Origin: Acidobacteriota bacterium
GTDB lineage: Bacteria > Acidobacteriota > Blastocatellia > UBA7656
Direction of reading: 5' to 3'
NCBI GenBank assembly: GCA_038040445.1
Contig: JBBPIG010000002.1
Span: 62,001-126,000 of the forward strand
Length of the DNA stretch: 64,000 nucleotides
Shown: piece after piece, positions 53,977-62,162 of the stretch
How positions within the stretch are numbered: position 1 is the stretch's first letter
Layout: each line of letters starts with the position of its first letter
Notes under the pieces: generated by a model
Told to the model about the DNA's origin: nothing
The model's database searches: none
Seen by the model: the letters and a program-made list of their open reading frames with translations, nothing else
Position numbers and translations under genes: made by a program

Positions 53977-54711
53977 TTAATAGTCCACGCAAACCAAAGT
54001 CAACCCGTTGGCAGGAGCAGAAGGACCGGCATTTGCGCGATCGCGGCTCTGGATTGTTGTGGCTACACTAGCCGCCGTTCGCTTACCTCGCCCCACTTCG
54101 ATCAGCGTTCCGGCAATGGTCCTGACCATGTAACGGAGGAAGCCATCAGCCGAGACCATGATCGAGACTTCGTCCGCTTCCTGTTCGATATCCAGGCGGC
54201 TAAGCGTGCGAACATGGTCTTCGACTTCAGAGTTTGCAACGGTGAACGCGCTGAAGTCGTTCGTACCGAGGAGGGCGGCGGCGGCGCGTTCCATCCCCAC
54301 GGTATCGAGTCCCGCGCGATAATGATGAACGTATCGATAGACAAACGGACTGACCACATCACCAGTCCATATGCGATACCGATAGGTCTTTTGCGTGGCC
54401 GAGTAGCGAGCGTTGAACGCATCTGAGACGGGCACGACATCCAGGACGCGAATATCGCGGTCAAGATTGCCGTTGATCGCGTCCCGCAACCAACGGGGTT
54501 CGAAGTCACGTTCAACGAAGAAGTTTGCGACCTGGCCTTCAGCGTGTACGCCCGCGTCGGTGCGTCCGGCGCCGTAAACGGTGACGGGGCGATGATCGAG
54601 GATCGAGAGCGCTCTGGTGAGCTCGCCCTGAACCGTGCGGCCATTCGGCTGCACCTGCCAGCCGTGATAGTTCGTGCCATCGTATTGGATAATGACCTTG
54701 CAGTTCTGCAT
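53977..54711 (-). CDS. truA: tRNA pseudouridine(38-40) synthase TruA, copy 1
   Basis: Converts uridines 38-40 in the anticodon stem of tRNAs to pseudouridine. At 244 residues it has the full family pattern: VIIQYDGTNYHGWQVQPNGRTVQGEL, GAGRTDAGVHAEGQVANF (catalytic Asp), FNARYSATQKTYRYRI, and FLRYMVRTIAGTLIEVGRG (in parts). A second TruA lies at 62163-62966 and differs throughout, so one may have a shifted specificity. Confidence 0.95.
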   Translation of the reverse strand: MQNCKVIIQYDGTNYHGWQVQPNGRTVQGELTRALSILDHRPVTVYGAGRTDAGVHAEGQVANFFVERDFEPRWLRDAINGNLDRDIRVLDVVPVSDAFNARYSATQKTYRYRIWTGDVVSPFVYRYVHHYRAGLDTVGMERAAAALLGTNDFSAFTVANSEVEDHVRTLSRLDIEQEADEVSIMVSADGFLRYMVRTIAGTLIEVGRGKRTAASVATTIQSRDRANAGPSAPANGLTLVCVDY

Positions 54712-54855
54712 TTCAGAGATCGTAGCAATCCAACGCCGCGTTTGAAATGCCGGAATAACCCTAACAACAGATTGAGTCTTTCAGAAGCGCTCAGCAAAAA
54801 ACAGAACAGAAAGGAACTAGAGCGTGAAGGCAGGAAGTTAGCGAGGAGAGAAAGT

Positions 54856-55017
54856 TCATGAAGACCGAGATGGTCTTGCAAGCTCGGGATCTTTCCAAGC
54901 ATAGCGCTTTCGTTTCAGGATTCGCTCGACTCTACCGTATTCGTCATTCTGATCGCCTGCCAGAAGATCAAGCGTTTCATCTTCAATGTCCTTGCCGCGC
55001 GTGCCGAGTTTACTCAT
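54856..55017 (-). CDS. Small 53-residue protein coupled to the upstream gene
   Basis: Starts with an ATG overlapping the stop of the 155-codon gene (ATGA, 55014-55017) and runs 53 codons: MSKLGTRGKDIEDETLDLLA, then GDQNDEYGRVERILKRKRYA, then a short tail. Mixed-charge, soluble. I do not recognise it. The 4-base coupling supports a real gene despite its size. It could be the small partner of a two-gene module. Confidence 0.45.
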   Translation of the reverse strand: MSKLGTRGKDIEDETLDLLAGDQNDEYGRVERILKRKRYAWKDPELARPSRSS

Positions 55018-55481
55018 CCAGGTTCCTCGGCGTGTCTGCCTTGCGGCATGACTAGGCGTCGAAACTTCCGCTCTATTTCATGTACAAAGCTATCATCGGG
55101 GAAATGAATGCCGAGTTGATCCAGCAGGACGGGCAAGCTGACTCCTCTCAGTTTCGCGAGTTCGACCAGCGCCGCTAATCGGTCAGCGTGAAGCTCCTCA
55201 GCTTGATCTCCGAGCCGAGTCAGTTCCTCGTATTCGGCATCGGAGATTGTCTCATGCTTGCGTTTGGCCTTGAGAGTGGCCAAGCGTTCCAATAGGTCTG
55301 CCGGCAAACCCTCATTTATGCGGACCAGCAATGCAGACTCCGCAGGTGACAAATGCGCCGCCTTGCGTTCAGCCTGAAGCGCCAGGACATGGTCAAACAC
55401 TTCTTCGATCTCCGGCAGGCTCAACTGAGCCACCGCAAGGATAATCTCATCAGTTGAAAGTCGGCCTGATGTGGTTTCCAT
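55014..55481 (-). CDS. Helical protein of unknown function, first gene of a small coupled pair
   Basis: A 155-residue soluble helical protein (ATG at 55481; the frame continues upstream into a repeat end and is excluded). The pattern LLVRINEGLPADLLERLATL ... KRKHETISDAEYEELTRLGDQAEELHADRLAALVELAKLRGVSL (in parts) matches a widespread uncharacterised bacterial family. In my recollection such genes often precede an HNH endonuclease gene. Here a 53-codon gene follows instead, overlapping by 4 bp. A copy of the MITE-like end lies 11 bases upstream, so the pair may have moved or been reached by that element. Confidence 0.7.
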   Translation of the reverse strand: METTSGRLSTDEIILAVAQLSLPEIEEVFDHVLALQAERKAAHLSPAESALLVRINEGLPADLLERLATLKAKRKHETISDAEYEELTRLGDQAEELHADRLAALVELAKLRGVSLPVLLDQLGIHFPDDSFVHEIERKFRRLVMPQGRHAEEPG

Positions 55482-55491
55482 AGCACTCAAC

Positions 55492-55512
55492 CAACACAAG
55501 ACTAGGACACTA
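55492..55512. repeat. Solo end of the MITE-like element
   Basis: CAACACAAGACTAGGACACTA matches the right end of the element at 43829-44041 with two differences. No opposite end is visible within the nearby gaps. Confidence 0.7.
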
Positions 55513-55537
55513 CCCAAGCTCGGCTCAGTCTCTCACA

Positions 55538-55567
55538 TTGACATAGCTCATTCCCGTGCGGTAAACA
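55538..55567 (+). promoter_or_regulatory. Possible sigma70-type promoter of MBL hydrolase gene
   Basis: TTGACA (55538-55543), 18-base spacer, TAAACA (55562-55567). The -10 is weak. Leader of about 43 bases to the ATG at 55617. Confidence 0.4.
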
Positions 55568-55616
55568 GTCACCTTCAATTCAGCGCAAGACTTCCCTTCA
55601 ACGCCCGGAGCTATAT

Positions 55617-56912
55617 ATGAAACTTCTCTTCCTACGCATTTGCCTTTGTCTGGCGGTGCTTCTGACAACCAGCAACTCTTTTGTCGTGCGCGGTCAACAA
55701 GGAATGGTCGCCGACAACCCGAGCGACCTGCTCCGAATCGGCGACAAAGTCGTCAAGGTCAACGAGGCCATCAGTATGGTCCAGGGCTTCGGCAACACTT
55801 TCATGGTGACCACCAGCGAAGGGAACGTGATCATCGACACCTCGATCGCGATGCACGCGCGAAGGCACCATCAACTGCTGACTGCCGAGAACAAAGGACC
55901 AATCAAGTACATTATTCTGACCCACGCGCACGGCGATCACACCGGAGGCCTGCCGCTCTGGAAGGAAGCCGGTACTCAGATCATCGCTCAAAAGAATCAC
56001 GTCGAGTTCGTGCACTATCAGACGCGGCTCGCTGGCTTCTACGGAAAGCGCAACGCTGCGCAATTCGGTTTGCCCGTTCCCGAAGCTGGCAAGTGGGCGG
56101 GCAACTACGGCGCGAAGATCCAACCGACTATTCTCTTCGACGACAAGTACGAGCTCACGCTGGGCGGAGTCAAGTTCGAGATCTATCGCACGCCGGGCGA
56201 GACATACGACCACCTGACGGTCTGGGTGCCAAAGTACAAGGCGGCATTCACCGGCGACAACTACTACGAGTCATTCCCGAACATTTACACACTGCGCGGG
56301 ACCCCCCCGCGATGGGCGCTTGATTACGTCAACTCGCTCAATACCATTTTGGCGTTCAAGCCTGAGATCGTTCTTCCGAGCCACGGGCGTCCCATTCCCG
56401 GAAATGACGAAATCACGCGCCGGCTGACGCGCTATCGCGATGCTATTCAGTATGTCCATGACGAGGTGGTCAAAGGAATGAACGCCGGCAAGGACGTCTA
56501 CACGCTGATGCGCGAGATCAAGCTGCCGCAGGCGCTCGACCTCGGGGAGAGCTACGGCAACCTTGTGTGGTCGATCCGAGGGATCTATGAAGGCTACGTC
56601 GGATGGTTCGATCTCAATCCCTCGACGATGTATGACAGGCCCGCCTCTTCGGTCTACCCTGACGTGGTTAAGCTGGCCGGCGGGCCTGACGCGATTGCCG
56701 CGCTCGCCATCGCGCGCGTGCAGGCCGGAGACGCCATCGCTGCTCTCCATCTGACTGACATCGCGCTGGCAGCGGAATCCAATCACCGAAAGTCGCTTGA
56801 AGCGCGGCTGAAAGCTCTTGAGATACTCCGCCAGCGCTGCAAGAATACTAACGAAAGAGGCTGGCTGGATTACAGCATCAAGGCTACTACTGCCAGGCTT
56901 CCCGAAAAATAA
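55617..56912 (+). CDS. Exported metallo-beta-lactamase-fold hydrolase (alkylsulfatase-like)
   Basis: A 431-residue periplasmic zinc hydrolase. Signal peptide MKLLFLRICLCLAVLLTTSNSF; the metal motif THAHGDHTGG (HxHxDH) is at about 101-110; further ligands lie in ETYDHLTVW, FTGDNYYES and LPSHGRPI. After the MBL domain comes a helical domain (about 270-420; VWSIRGIYEGYVGWFDLNPS) like the dimerisation domain of BDS1/SdsA alkylsulfatases. The substrate is not fixed by sequence. A poor Shine-Dalgarno (GGAG about 15 bases upstream) precedes the ATG. Confidence 0.88.
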   Translation: MKLLFLRICLCLAVLLTTSNSFVVRGQQGMVADNPSDLLRIGDKVVKVNEAISMVQGFGNTFMVTTSEGNVIIDTSIAMHARRHHQLLTAENKGPIKYIILTHAHGDHTGGLPLWKEAGTQIIAQKNHVEFVHYQTRLAGFYGKRNAAQFGLPVPEAGKWAGNYGAKIQPTILFDDKYELTLGGVKFEIYRTPGETYDHLTVWVPKYKAAFTGDNYYESFPNIYTLRGTPPRWALDYVNSLNTILAFKPEIVLPSHGRPIPGNDEITRRLTRYRDAIQYVHDEVVKGMNAGKDVYTLMREIKLPQALDLGESYGNLVWSIRGIYEGYVGWFDLNPSTMYDRPASSVYPDVVKLAGGPDAIAALAIARVQAGDAIAALHLTDIALAAESNHRKSLEARLKALEILRQRCKNTNERGWLDYSIKATTARLPEK

Positions 56913-56985
56913 TGAAGCTGTGGTTCAGTGCTCAGATAACGAATTAGAAACGGGAAGCAATAGAGACCGAGGACCAACGCCGCTT

Positions 56986-58662
56986 ATGAAACTTGCAGCC
57001 ATAGATATCGGATCAAACTCGATCCACCTCGTAATCGTTCGAGCCGTGCAAGGCCAGCATCCTGAAATCATCGACCGCGAGAAGGAAATGGTCCGGCTGG
57101 GCGCCGGCACACTGCGCGAGCATCGCCTTTCAAAAGAAACCATCGAGCGAGCTATAACCACACTCGGGCGATTCAAGAAGATGGCTGAGCACAATGGCGC
57201 TGATCCGATCATCACAACCGCCACCTCCGCAGTTCGCGAATCCCGTAACTCCGCCAAGTTCATTGACCGGGTTCGGAAGGAAGTCGGTCTGGACGTTCAA
57301 GTGCTGCCGGGTGTCGAAGAAGCGCGGTTGATAGCGATGGCTGTCTCTGAAGTCACTGACTTCAACAACCGGCGGGCTCTGATAATCGACATAGGCGGCG
57401 GCTCGACCGAGTTCATCATAACCGGCGGCGGCGAGCCCGAGTTGTTGTTGTCGCTGCGCATCGGCGCGGTACGGCTCGCCGAAAAATTCATCAACACCGA
57501 TCCGATCTCGACCGAACAACGCAACCGCTTGATCGCAAACATCAGAGCTGACTTCACCCGAGCGGCCTGGCAGATCAAGGGGGTTGGTTATGATTTCGTC
57601 ATCGGTTCATCCGGCACGGTGCTCAACATGGCAAGCGCGCTGGTGCAGGGCGATGAACCCTACGGAAGTGACAGCGTGCCCGAATATGAATCCTTCAACA
57701 AGACCGTCACGTTGCATCAAATCGAATGGTTGAATCGCAAGTTGGCGCGTATGACTCTTCGAGAGCGGCGTCGCGTTCCGGGAATTGAGAAGGGGCGCGC
57801 CGATATCATTGTCGCGGGCGGACTGCTGCTGCAGTACATACTTTCCGATCTGGGCGCGACCGAGATAACCAGTTGCGACTGGTCGCTTAGAGAGGGAGTA
57901 ATACTCAACTACTTGCGGCGCAGGCGCGAAATACATGCGGTTCCGCAGATTCAAGTACCGGCGCTCGCACCCTCGGGCCGCCAAGATGCGCTGTTGTATC
58001 CGGTGACTGATGATTCGACTCTTGATGTGCGCGGCCGGTCGGTGTTGTCTGTGGCAAGACGTTACGACTACGATGTGACTCATTCGCATCACGTCGCGCG
58101 GCTGGCGACGCAGATATTCGATGATACGGCAGAGGTGCACCAGCTAAGCGAACAGGATCGCAAGCTGCTGCAATACGCGGCGATTCTTCACGATATCGGA
58201 TTTCACATCGCACACAACAATCACCACCGTCATGGTTTGTATCTCATAAAGAACTCGGAGATGCCCGGCTTCAGCGGGGATGAGATCGCCGTGATGGCCA
58301 CGATGGTGCGGTATCATCGCGGCTCGCTTCCCAGGAAATCAAACGACGCGCGTTCGCGCCGCGAGCACGAAGACTATTACGGGCTCGACCGCGGCAAGCG
58401 AGCGACGATGCTTCGCCTGGCTTCGATACTCCAGATAGCCGACGGGCTCGACCGCTCACATCGACAGTTGATAAGCGATGTGCGCTGCATGGTGGCCGAC
58501 GGTAACGTGACGTTCATCGGTTCAAGCGCAGGTGAGTGCGAGTTGGAGATGTGGTCGGCAGAGCGCAAGTCCACATGGTTCAGCGAGATTTTCAAAGTCG
58601 GGGTGCGATTCGACCGCCGGCCCGCGCTTTCAGCGCAAACAGAATCCGCAGCCGCGATGTAG
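56986..58662 (+). CDS. Ppx/GppA exopolyphosphatase family protein with HD domain
   Basis: Hydrolyses polyphosphate and/or pppGpp. The ATG at 56986 (MKLAAIDIGSNSIHLVIV) begins the family; the open frame upstream overlaps the previous gene and is excluded. Motifs: phosphate-binding AAIDIGSNS, TTATSAVRESRNSAKF, and LIIDIGGGSTEF. The C-terminal HD domain has SHHVARLA, LHDIGFHI and HHRHGLYLI, as in long Ppx/GppA proteins. 558 residues. A possible link to stringent response or phosphate storage. Confidence 0.93.
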   Translation: MKLAAIDIGSNSIHLVIVRAVQGQHPEIIDREKEMVRLGAGTLREHRLSKETIERAITTLGRFKKMAEHNGADPIITTATSAVRESRNSAKFIDRVRKEVGLDVQVLPGVEEARLIAMAVSEVTDFNNRRALIIDIGGGSTEFIITGGGEPELLLSLRIGAVRLAEKFINTDPISTEQRNRLIANIRADFTRAAWQIKGVGYDFVIGSSGTVLNMASALVQGDEPYGSDSVPEYESFNKTVTLHQIEWLNRKLARMTLRERRRVPGIEKGRADIIVAGGLLLQYILSDLGATEITSCDWSLREGVILNYLRRRREIHAVPQIQVPALAPSGRQDALLYPVTDDSTLDVRGRSVLSVARRYDYDVTHSHHVARLATQIFDDTAEVHQLSEQDRKLLQYAAILHDIGFHIAHNNHHRHGLYLIKNSEMPGFSGDEIAVMATMVRYHRGSLPRKSNDARSRREHEDYYGLDRGKRATMLRLASILQIADGLDRSHRQLISDVRCMVADGNVTFIGSSAGECELEMWSAERKSTWFSEIFKVGVRFDRRPALSAQTESAAAM

Positions 58663-58678
58663 CACGGGCCTCACGGGG

Positions 58679-58737
58679 TAGCGCAGGCTTTAGCCTGTTT
58701 GATGTCCTTCGGGAGGCTTAGGCTGAAGCCCGCGCTA
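58679..58737. repeat. Inverted repeat of the TAGCGCAGGCTTTAGCCT type
   Basis: Arms 58679-58696 and 58720-58737 pair with two mismatches in 18, and a third, partial arm (AAGCTGAAGCCCACGCT) lies near 58771-58788. REP-like repeat in the 319-base gap between ppx and the HU-like gene; a promoter follows at 58864. Confidence 0.7.
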
Positions 58738-58863
58738 TCTTTTGCCTGGGTGATGTTCTTCAGGAGACCACAAGCTGAAGCCCACGCTGCCCCTTGAGCG
58801 TTGCCTTCACATTGCCCAGCTAAACCGCTGTCAAAGCTAAGGGTTTCCAAGCTACAGCAGTCA

Positions 58864-58892
58864 TTGACACCGTTCGCTTGTTTGCTTAACAT
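58864..58892 (+). promoter_or_regulatory. Sigma70-type promoter of the HU/IHF-like gene
   Basis: TTGACA (58864-58869), 17-base spacer, TAACAT (58887-58892). Leader of about 80 bases to the ATG at 58982. Confidence 0.6.
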
Positions 58893-58981
58893 AGGGCTGC
58901 GCGGATTCTGCGGCCATAATCCGCGCTCTCAGTCTGGTGGACGCCGGCCTCGGGACTGTACTTCGAGCAAGGGGCAGGGCA

Positions 58982-59251
58982 ATGACCAAGGCCGACATCG
59001 CACGGGTTGTTCACCTACATCACGGCGGCCTGACAAATCGCGAAGCGCTACGTCTGGTCGATTTGCTGTTTGATATCGTCAAGCGCCAGCTCCGGACAGG
59101 CGAGAGGATTCACATAATCGGTTTTGGCACCCTCGAAGTCGTGAATCGCAAACCAAGGAGCCGGCGAAACCCCATCACCGGTGAGCCGATTGAACTTGGC
59201 GGTCATCGGGCTCTGGTCTTCAGACCGTCGCGGTCGATGCGCTCGGTTTGA
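58982..59251 (+). CDS. HU/IHF-family nucleoid DNA-binding protein
   Basis: An 89-residue DNA-bending protein. It starts MTKADIARVVHLHHGGLTNREA and carries the beta-arm signature GFGTLEVVNRKPRSRRNPITGEPI with the intercalating proline (RRNP). The sequence is closer to IHF-alpha-like proteins than to HU in the N-terminal part, but the type cannot be fixed. The ATG at 58982 is chosen because the previous ATG (58937) gives a non-family extension. It is followed after 41 bp by a MerR regulator, an arrangement also seen for ihfA and merR-like genes. Confidence 0.9.
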   Translation: MTKADIARVVHLHHGGLTNREALRLVDLLFDIVKRQLRTGERIHIIGFGTLEVVNRKPRSRRNPITGEPIELGGHRALVFRPSRSMRSV

Positions 59252-59292
59252 GAGCTCGAGCAAGCTCAGCCCTTTAAGGCGCGGATAAAATC

Positions 59293-59733
59293 ATGGAATC
59301 CGCATCAATAATTCCCGAAAAGTTGTTCTTCAGGATCGGAGAAGTGTGCGATCTGATAAAGGTCCAGCCGCACGTGCTTCGGTACTGGGAGACTGAGTTC
59401 CCGATGCTCGCGCCTCAAAAGAACCGAGCCGGTCAGCGAGTCTATCGCCGCAAAGACGTAGAGATGGTTCTTCGAATCCGTGATTTGCTCTACGAAGAAA
59501 AATTCACCATCGCCGGAGCGAAAAAAAGACTTCTTGACGAGATCCGAGGAGGCTCGGCACGGGTGAGGCTTCCCGAGGAGCACGCACCGGAAACCGTTGA
59601 GCGTGGCGCCGCAACTTCATCAACAGCACATCAATCAACCTCACCGCAAACCCGCCGTGTGCTGCGAATGATCAAGAGCGATCTTGAGGATTTATTGACA
59701 CGTCTAAACACGGATGCTAGCATCAAACGTTGA
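59293..59733 (+). CDS. MerR-family transcriptional regulator
   Basis: A 146-residue regulator with an N-terminal winged helix: FFRIGEVCDLIKVQPHVLRYWETEFP and RVYRRKDVEMVLRIRDLLYEEKFTIAGAKKRL (in parts). The C-terminal part is short, polar and lacks cysteines for metal sensing or a ligand domain, like the MlrA/CarA-type regulators of this group that sit after ihfA in many genomes. The ATG at 59293 is accepted. Confidence 0.9.
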   Translation: MESASIIPEKLFFRIGEVCDLIKVQPHVLRYWETEFPMLAPQKNRAGQRVYRRKDVEMVLRIRDLLYEEKFTIAGAKKRLLDEIRGGSARVRLPEEHAPETVERGAATSSTAHQSTSPQTRRVLRMIKSDLEDLLTRLNTDASIKR

Positions 59734-59762
59734 ACGTGACGATGCATGAGCATCTATGTGGA

Positions 59763-59836
59763 CGGGACGTGGCGCAGCCTGGTAGCGCGCTTCCTTGGGG
59801 TGGAAGAGGTCGCTGGTTCGAATCCAGTCGTCCCGA
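59763..59836 (+). tRNA. tRNA-Pro (anticodon GGG)
   Basis: A 74-base cloverleaf: acceptor stem CGGGACG/CGTCCCG, D-arm GCGC...GCGC, anticodon stem CTTCC/GGAAG with loop TTGGGGT (anticodon GGG), variable loop AGGTC and T-arm with TTCGAAT. Discriminator A, CCA not encoded. It lies 29 bases after the MerR gene on the same strand. Confidence 0.95.
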
Positions 59837-59973
59837 TTAGAATCCCGACCCAGCACGGAAGACCTGAGACAGAGACCCTCCAAAGTGTAATCCCGCCAAA
59901 ACGGCGTCAAAGCCCGGGTCCGAGTCTGCAAGCTTTCGTCCTGGGCCTTCTCGTTTTTGCGCGCACCTAACGT

Positions 59974-60738
59974 ATGCCCAAGATACTGGTAACCAACGAC
60001 GATGGAATACACTCGGCGGGAATAATCGCACTGGCCGAGGCGCTCGGGGCACTCGGCGAAGTGCTGGTCGTCGCGCCCGCTCACGAAATGAGCGCGGCTT
60101 CGCATTCACTCACGTTGACGCGCCCGCTTCGAATCGAAAAGATCGATGACCATCACTTCTCGGTGGACGGCACGCCGACCGATTGCGTCACGCTTGCGAT
60201 GAACCATCTGCTGAAAGGTGATCTCCCCTCGCTCGTCGTTTCCGGCATCAACAAAGGCGGCAACCTGGGTGAGGACGTTACCTATTCGGGCACGGTTGCC
60301 GGCGCGTTAGAGGCTTCGATATACGGCCTTCCCGGTATCGCTGTGAGCCTGGTTCAGAGGACAAATTTCGATTTCGCTGCAGCCGCGGAATTCGCGACCG
60401 AGATTGCGAGGCGGGTGCTCGGCGACGGCTTACCGCAAGGAACCTTGCTCAACGTCAACATCCCACCCGGCCCGATTCGCGGCGCTCGGATCACCCGGCA
60501 AGGAACGAAAAACATCAGACCCAACATAATCGAAGGGACCGATCCCCGGCAGCGAAAATATTACTGGATTGGAGAAGAATCGCTGGCCTGGAATGAAGAA
60601 GCCGGGACCGACTACGAAGCGCTGGGGCGCGGGTTGGTATCGATCACTCCGTTGCGTACCGACATGACCGACTACCGCATGCTCGAAGAGTTCAAACTGC
60701 GAGACTGGAACATGGTTTTGGACGAACAATCGAAATGA
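59974..60738 (+). CDS. surE: 5'-nucleotidase SurE
   Basis: Metal-dependent nucleoside monophosphatase, 254 residues. Motifs: MPKILVTNDDGIHSAGI (metal ligands Asp8 and Asp9), SAASHSLTLTRPLR, VDGTPTDCVTLA and VSGINKGGNLGEDVTYSGTVAGALEA (metal Asn in SGIN). Followed with a 4-bp overlap by pcm, the classic surE-pcm pair of stationary-phase maintenance. Confidence 0.96.
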   Translation: MPKILVTNDDGIHSAGIIALAEALGALGEVLVVAPAHEMSAASHSLTLTRPLRIEKIDDHHFSVDGTPTDCVTLAMNHLLKGDLPSLVVSGINKGGNLGEDVTYSGTVAGALEASIYGLPGIAVSLVQRTNFDFAAAAEFATEIARRVLGDGLPQGTLLNVNIPPGPIRGARITRQGTKNIRPNIIEGTDPRQRKYYWIGEESLAWNEEAGTDYEALGRGLVSITPLRTDMTDYRMLEEFKLRDWNMVLDEQSK

Positions 60739-61409
60739 CAAACCACACGGTAGAACAAGCTTCCAGTGCCGACCTATACCAGTCTCATCGCGCTCGGATG
60801 ATCGATCTGCTGCGGACCCGCGGTATCCGCGACGAACGCGTGCTCAAGTCAATGGGCGAGATTCCGCGTCACCTGTTTGTGCCCGAAGCGCTGGAGGCAA
60901 AAGCTTATGGGGATCACGCGCTGCCGATCGGTGAGATGCAGACAATCTCTCAGCCTTACATGGTGGCTCGGATGACCGAGCTTGCGGAGGTGGACAAAGA
61001 TTCAACGGTTCTCGAGATCGGAGCGGGCTCGGGCTATCAGACTGCGGTGCTCTCGGCGGTTGCCGGGCGCGTGTTCGCGATTGAGCGGATCAGCGAGCTC
61101 GCCCGGTCGGCTCAAAGGAACATCCGGCAATTGGGCTGCTACAACGCGACGGTGAAATGGTTCGACGGCACGATCGGTTGGAGCGATCACGCTCCCTATA
61201 ACGCGATCGTCGTCGCAGCCGGCAGCCCCGATGTGCCCGAACCGCTTGTCGCGCAGCTAGCAGTCGGCGGGCGGCTGGTGATTCCCATAGGCGACGCCGA
61301 GCATCAGACGCTCGTTCGCGTGATAAAGACCGAAAGCGGCATTGTTCAGGAGAACCACGATGCCTGCGTCTTTGTTAAGCTTATCGGGCGGCACGGCTGG
61401 CCGAACTAA
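60735..61409 (+). CDS. pcm: Protein-L-isoaspartate O-methyltransferase
   Basis: Repairs isoaspartyl damage using S-adenosylmethionine. 224 residues. PRHLFVPEALEAKAYGDHALPIG, TISQPYMVARMTELA and SAM-binding VLEIGAGSGYQTAVL match the family. It overlaps surE by 4 bp (ATGA). The DedA gene follows after 54 bp. Confidence 0.95.
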   Translation: MTNHTVEQASSADLYQSHRARMIDLLRTRGIRDERVLKSMGEIPRHLFVPEALEAKAYGDHALPIGEMQTISQPYMVARMTELAEVDKDSTVLEIGAGSGYQTAVLSAVAGRVFAIERISELARSAQRNIRQLGCYNATVKWFDGTIGWSDHAPYNAIVVAAGSPDVPEPLVAQLAVGGRLVIPIGDAEHQTLVRVIKTESGIVQENHDACVFVKLIGRHGWPN

Positions 61410-61463
61410 TTTCCCGCGGAGGAGTCGATCGAAGTGCGTCGTTAGTCCGGCGCTCGGAATCAT

Positions 61464-62144
61464 ATGGAATTGATCAGCAAGCTGATAGACCTTTTTCTTC
61501 ACCTCGACAAACATCTCAACGACATAATCGGCCAGTATGGGACCTGGACCTATCTGATCCTGTTCCTCATTGTCTTCTGCGAGACCGGGCTGGTCGTTAC
61601 GCCTTTCCTGCCGGGCGACTCTCTGCTATTCGCCGCGGGAGCCTTTGCCGCTTTGGGATCGTTGAACGTATTCTGGCTGTTCGTGCTTCTGTCGATTGCG
61701 GCCATCGTAGGCGACACGGTCAATTACTGGTTGGGTCACTGGGTGGGCCCGAAGGTGTTTCATCGCGAGAACGTCCGGCTGTTGAATAAGAAGCATCTGG
61801 ACCGGACGCATGCGTTCTACGAACGGTACGGCGGCAAGACGATAATTATCGCGCGGTTCATACCCATCGTCAGGACCTTTGCGCCTTTTGTTGCGGGCCT
61901 CGGAAGAATGAACTACTGGCGGTTCATAGCCTATAACGTGATCGGCGGAGTGGCGTGGGTCGCGATATGCGTCTTCGCGGGTTACTACTTCGGCAATCTC
62001 GAGATCGTCAAGAATAACTTCTCGCTCGTTGTCATAGCGATTGTGCTCATCTCGGTGCTGCCGATGCTGGTGGAGTACATCCGTCATCGTGCCCGCCGGA
62101 CTACCTCGGCCACGACGCCGGCAAAGTTTCCCTTAGACTCGTAG
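61464..62144 (+). CDS. DedA-family membrane protein
   Basis: A 226-residue inner-membrane protein. Landmark segments: FLPGDSLLFAAGAFAALG, GDTVNYWLGHWVG and RFIPIVRTFAPFVAGLGRM, the last containing the conserved Arg of DedA proteins. About five hydrophobic segments. DedA proteins act in lipid or undecaprenyl-phosphate flipping and proton-linked membrane homeostasis; the specific role here is unknown. Confidence 0.92.
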   Translation: MELISKLIDLFLHLDKHLNDIIGQYGTWTYLILFLIVFCETGLVVTPFLPGDSLLFAAGAFAALGSLNVFWLFVLLSIAAIVGDTVNYWLGHWVGPKVFHRENVRLLNKKHLDRTHAFYERYGGKTIIIARFIPIVRTFAPFVAGLGRMNYWRFIAYNVIGGVAWVAICVFAGYYFGNLEIVKNNFSLVVIAIVLISVLPMLVEYIRHRARRTTSATTPAKFPLDS

Positions 62145-62162
62145 CAAGCCTGGCGATAGTCG

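Noticed and set aside
54858-55055. 65-codon plus-strand frame opposite the 53-codon gene
   Set aside because: The minus-strand frame is coupled by ATGA to its neighbour and fits better; the plus frame has no context.
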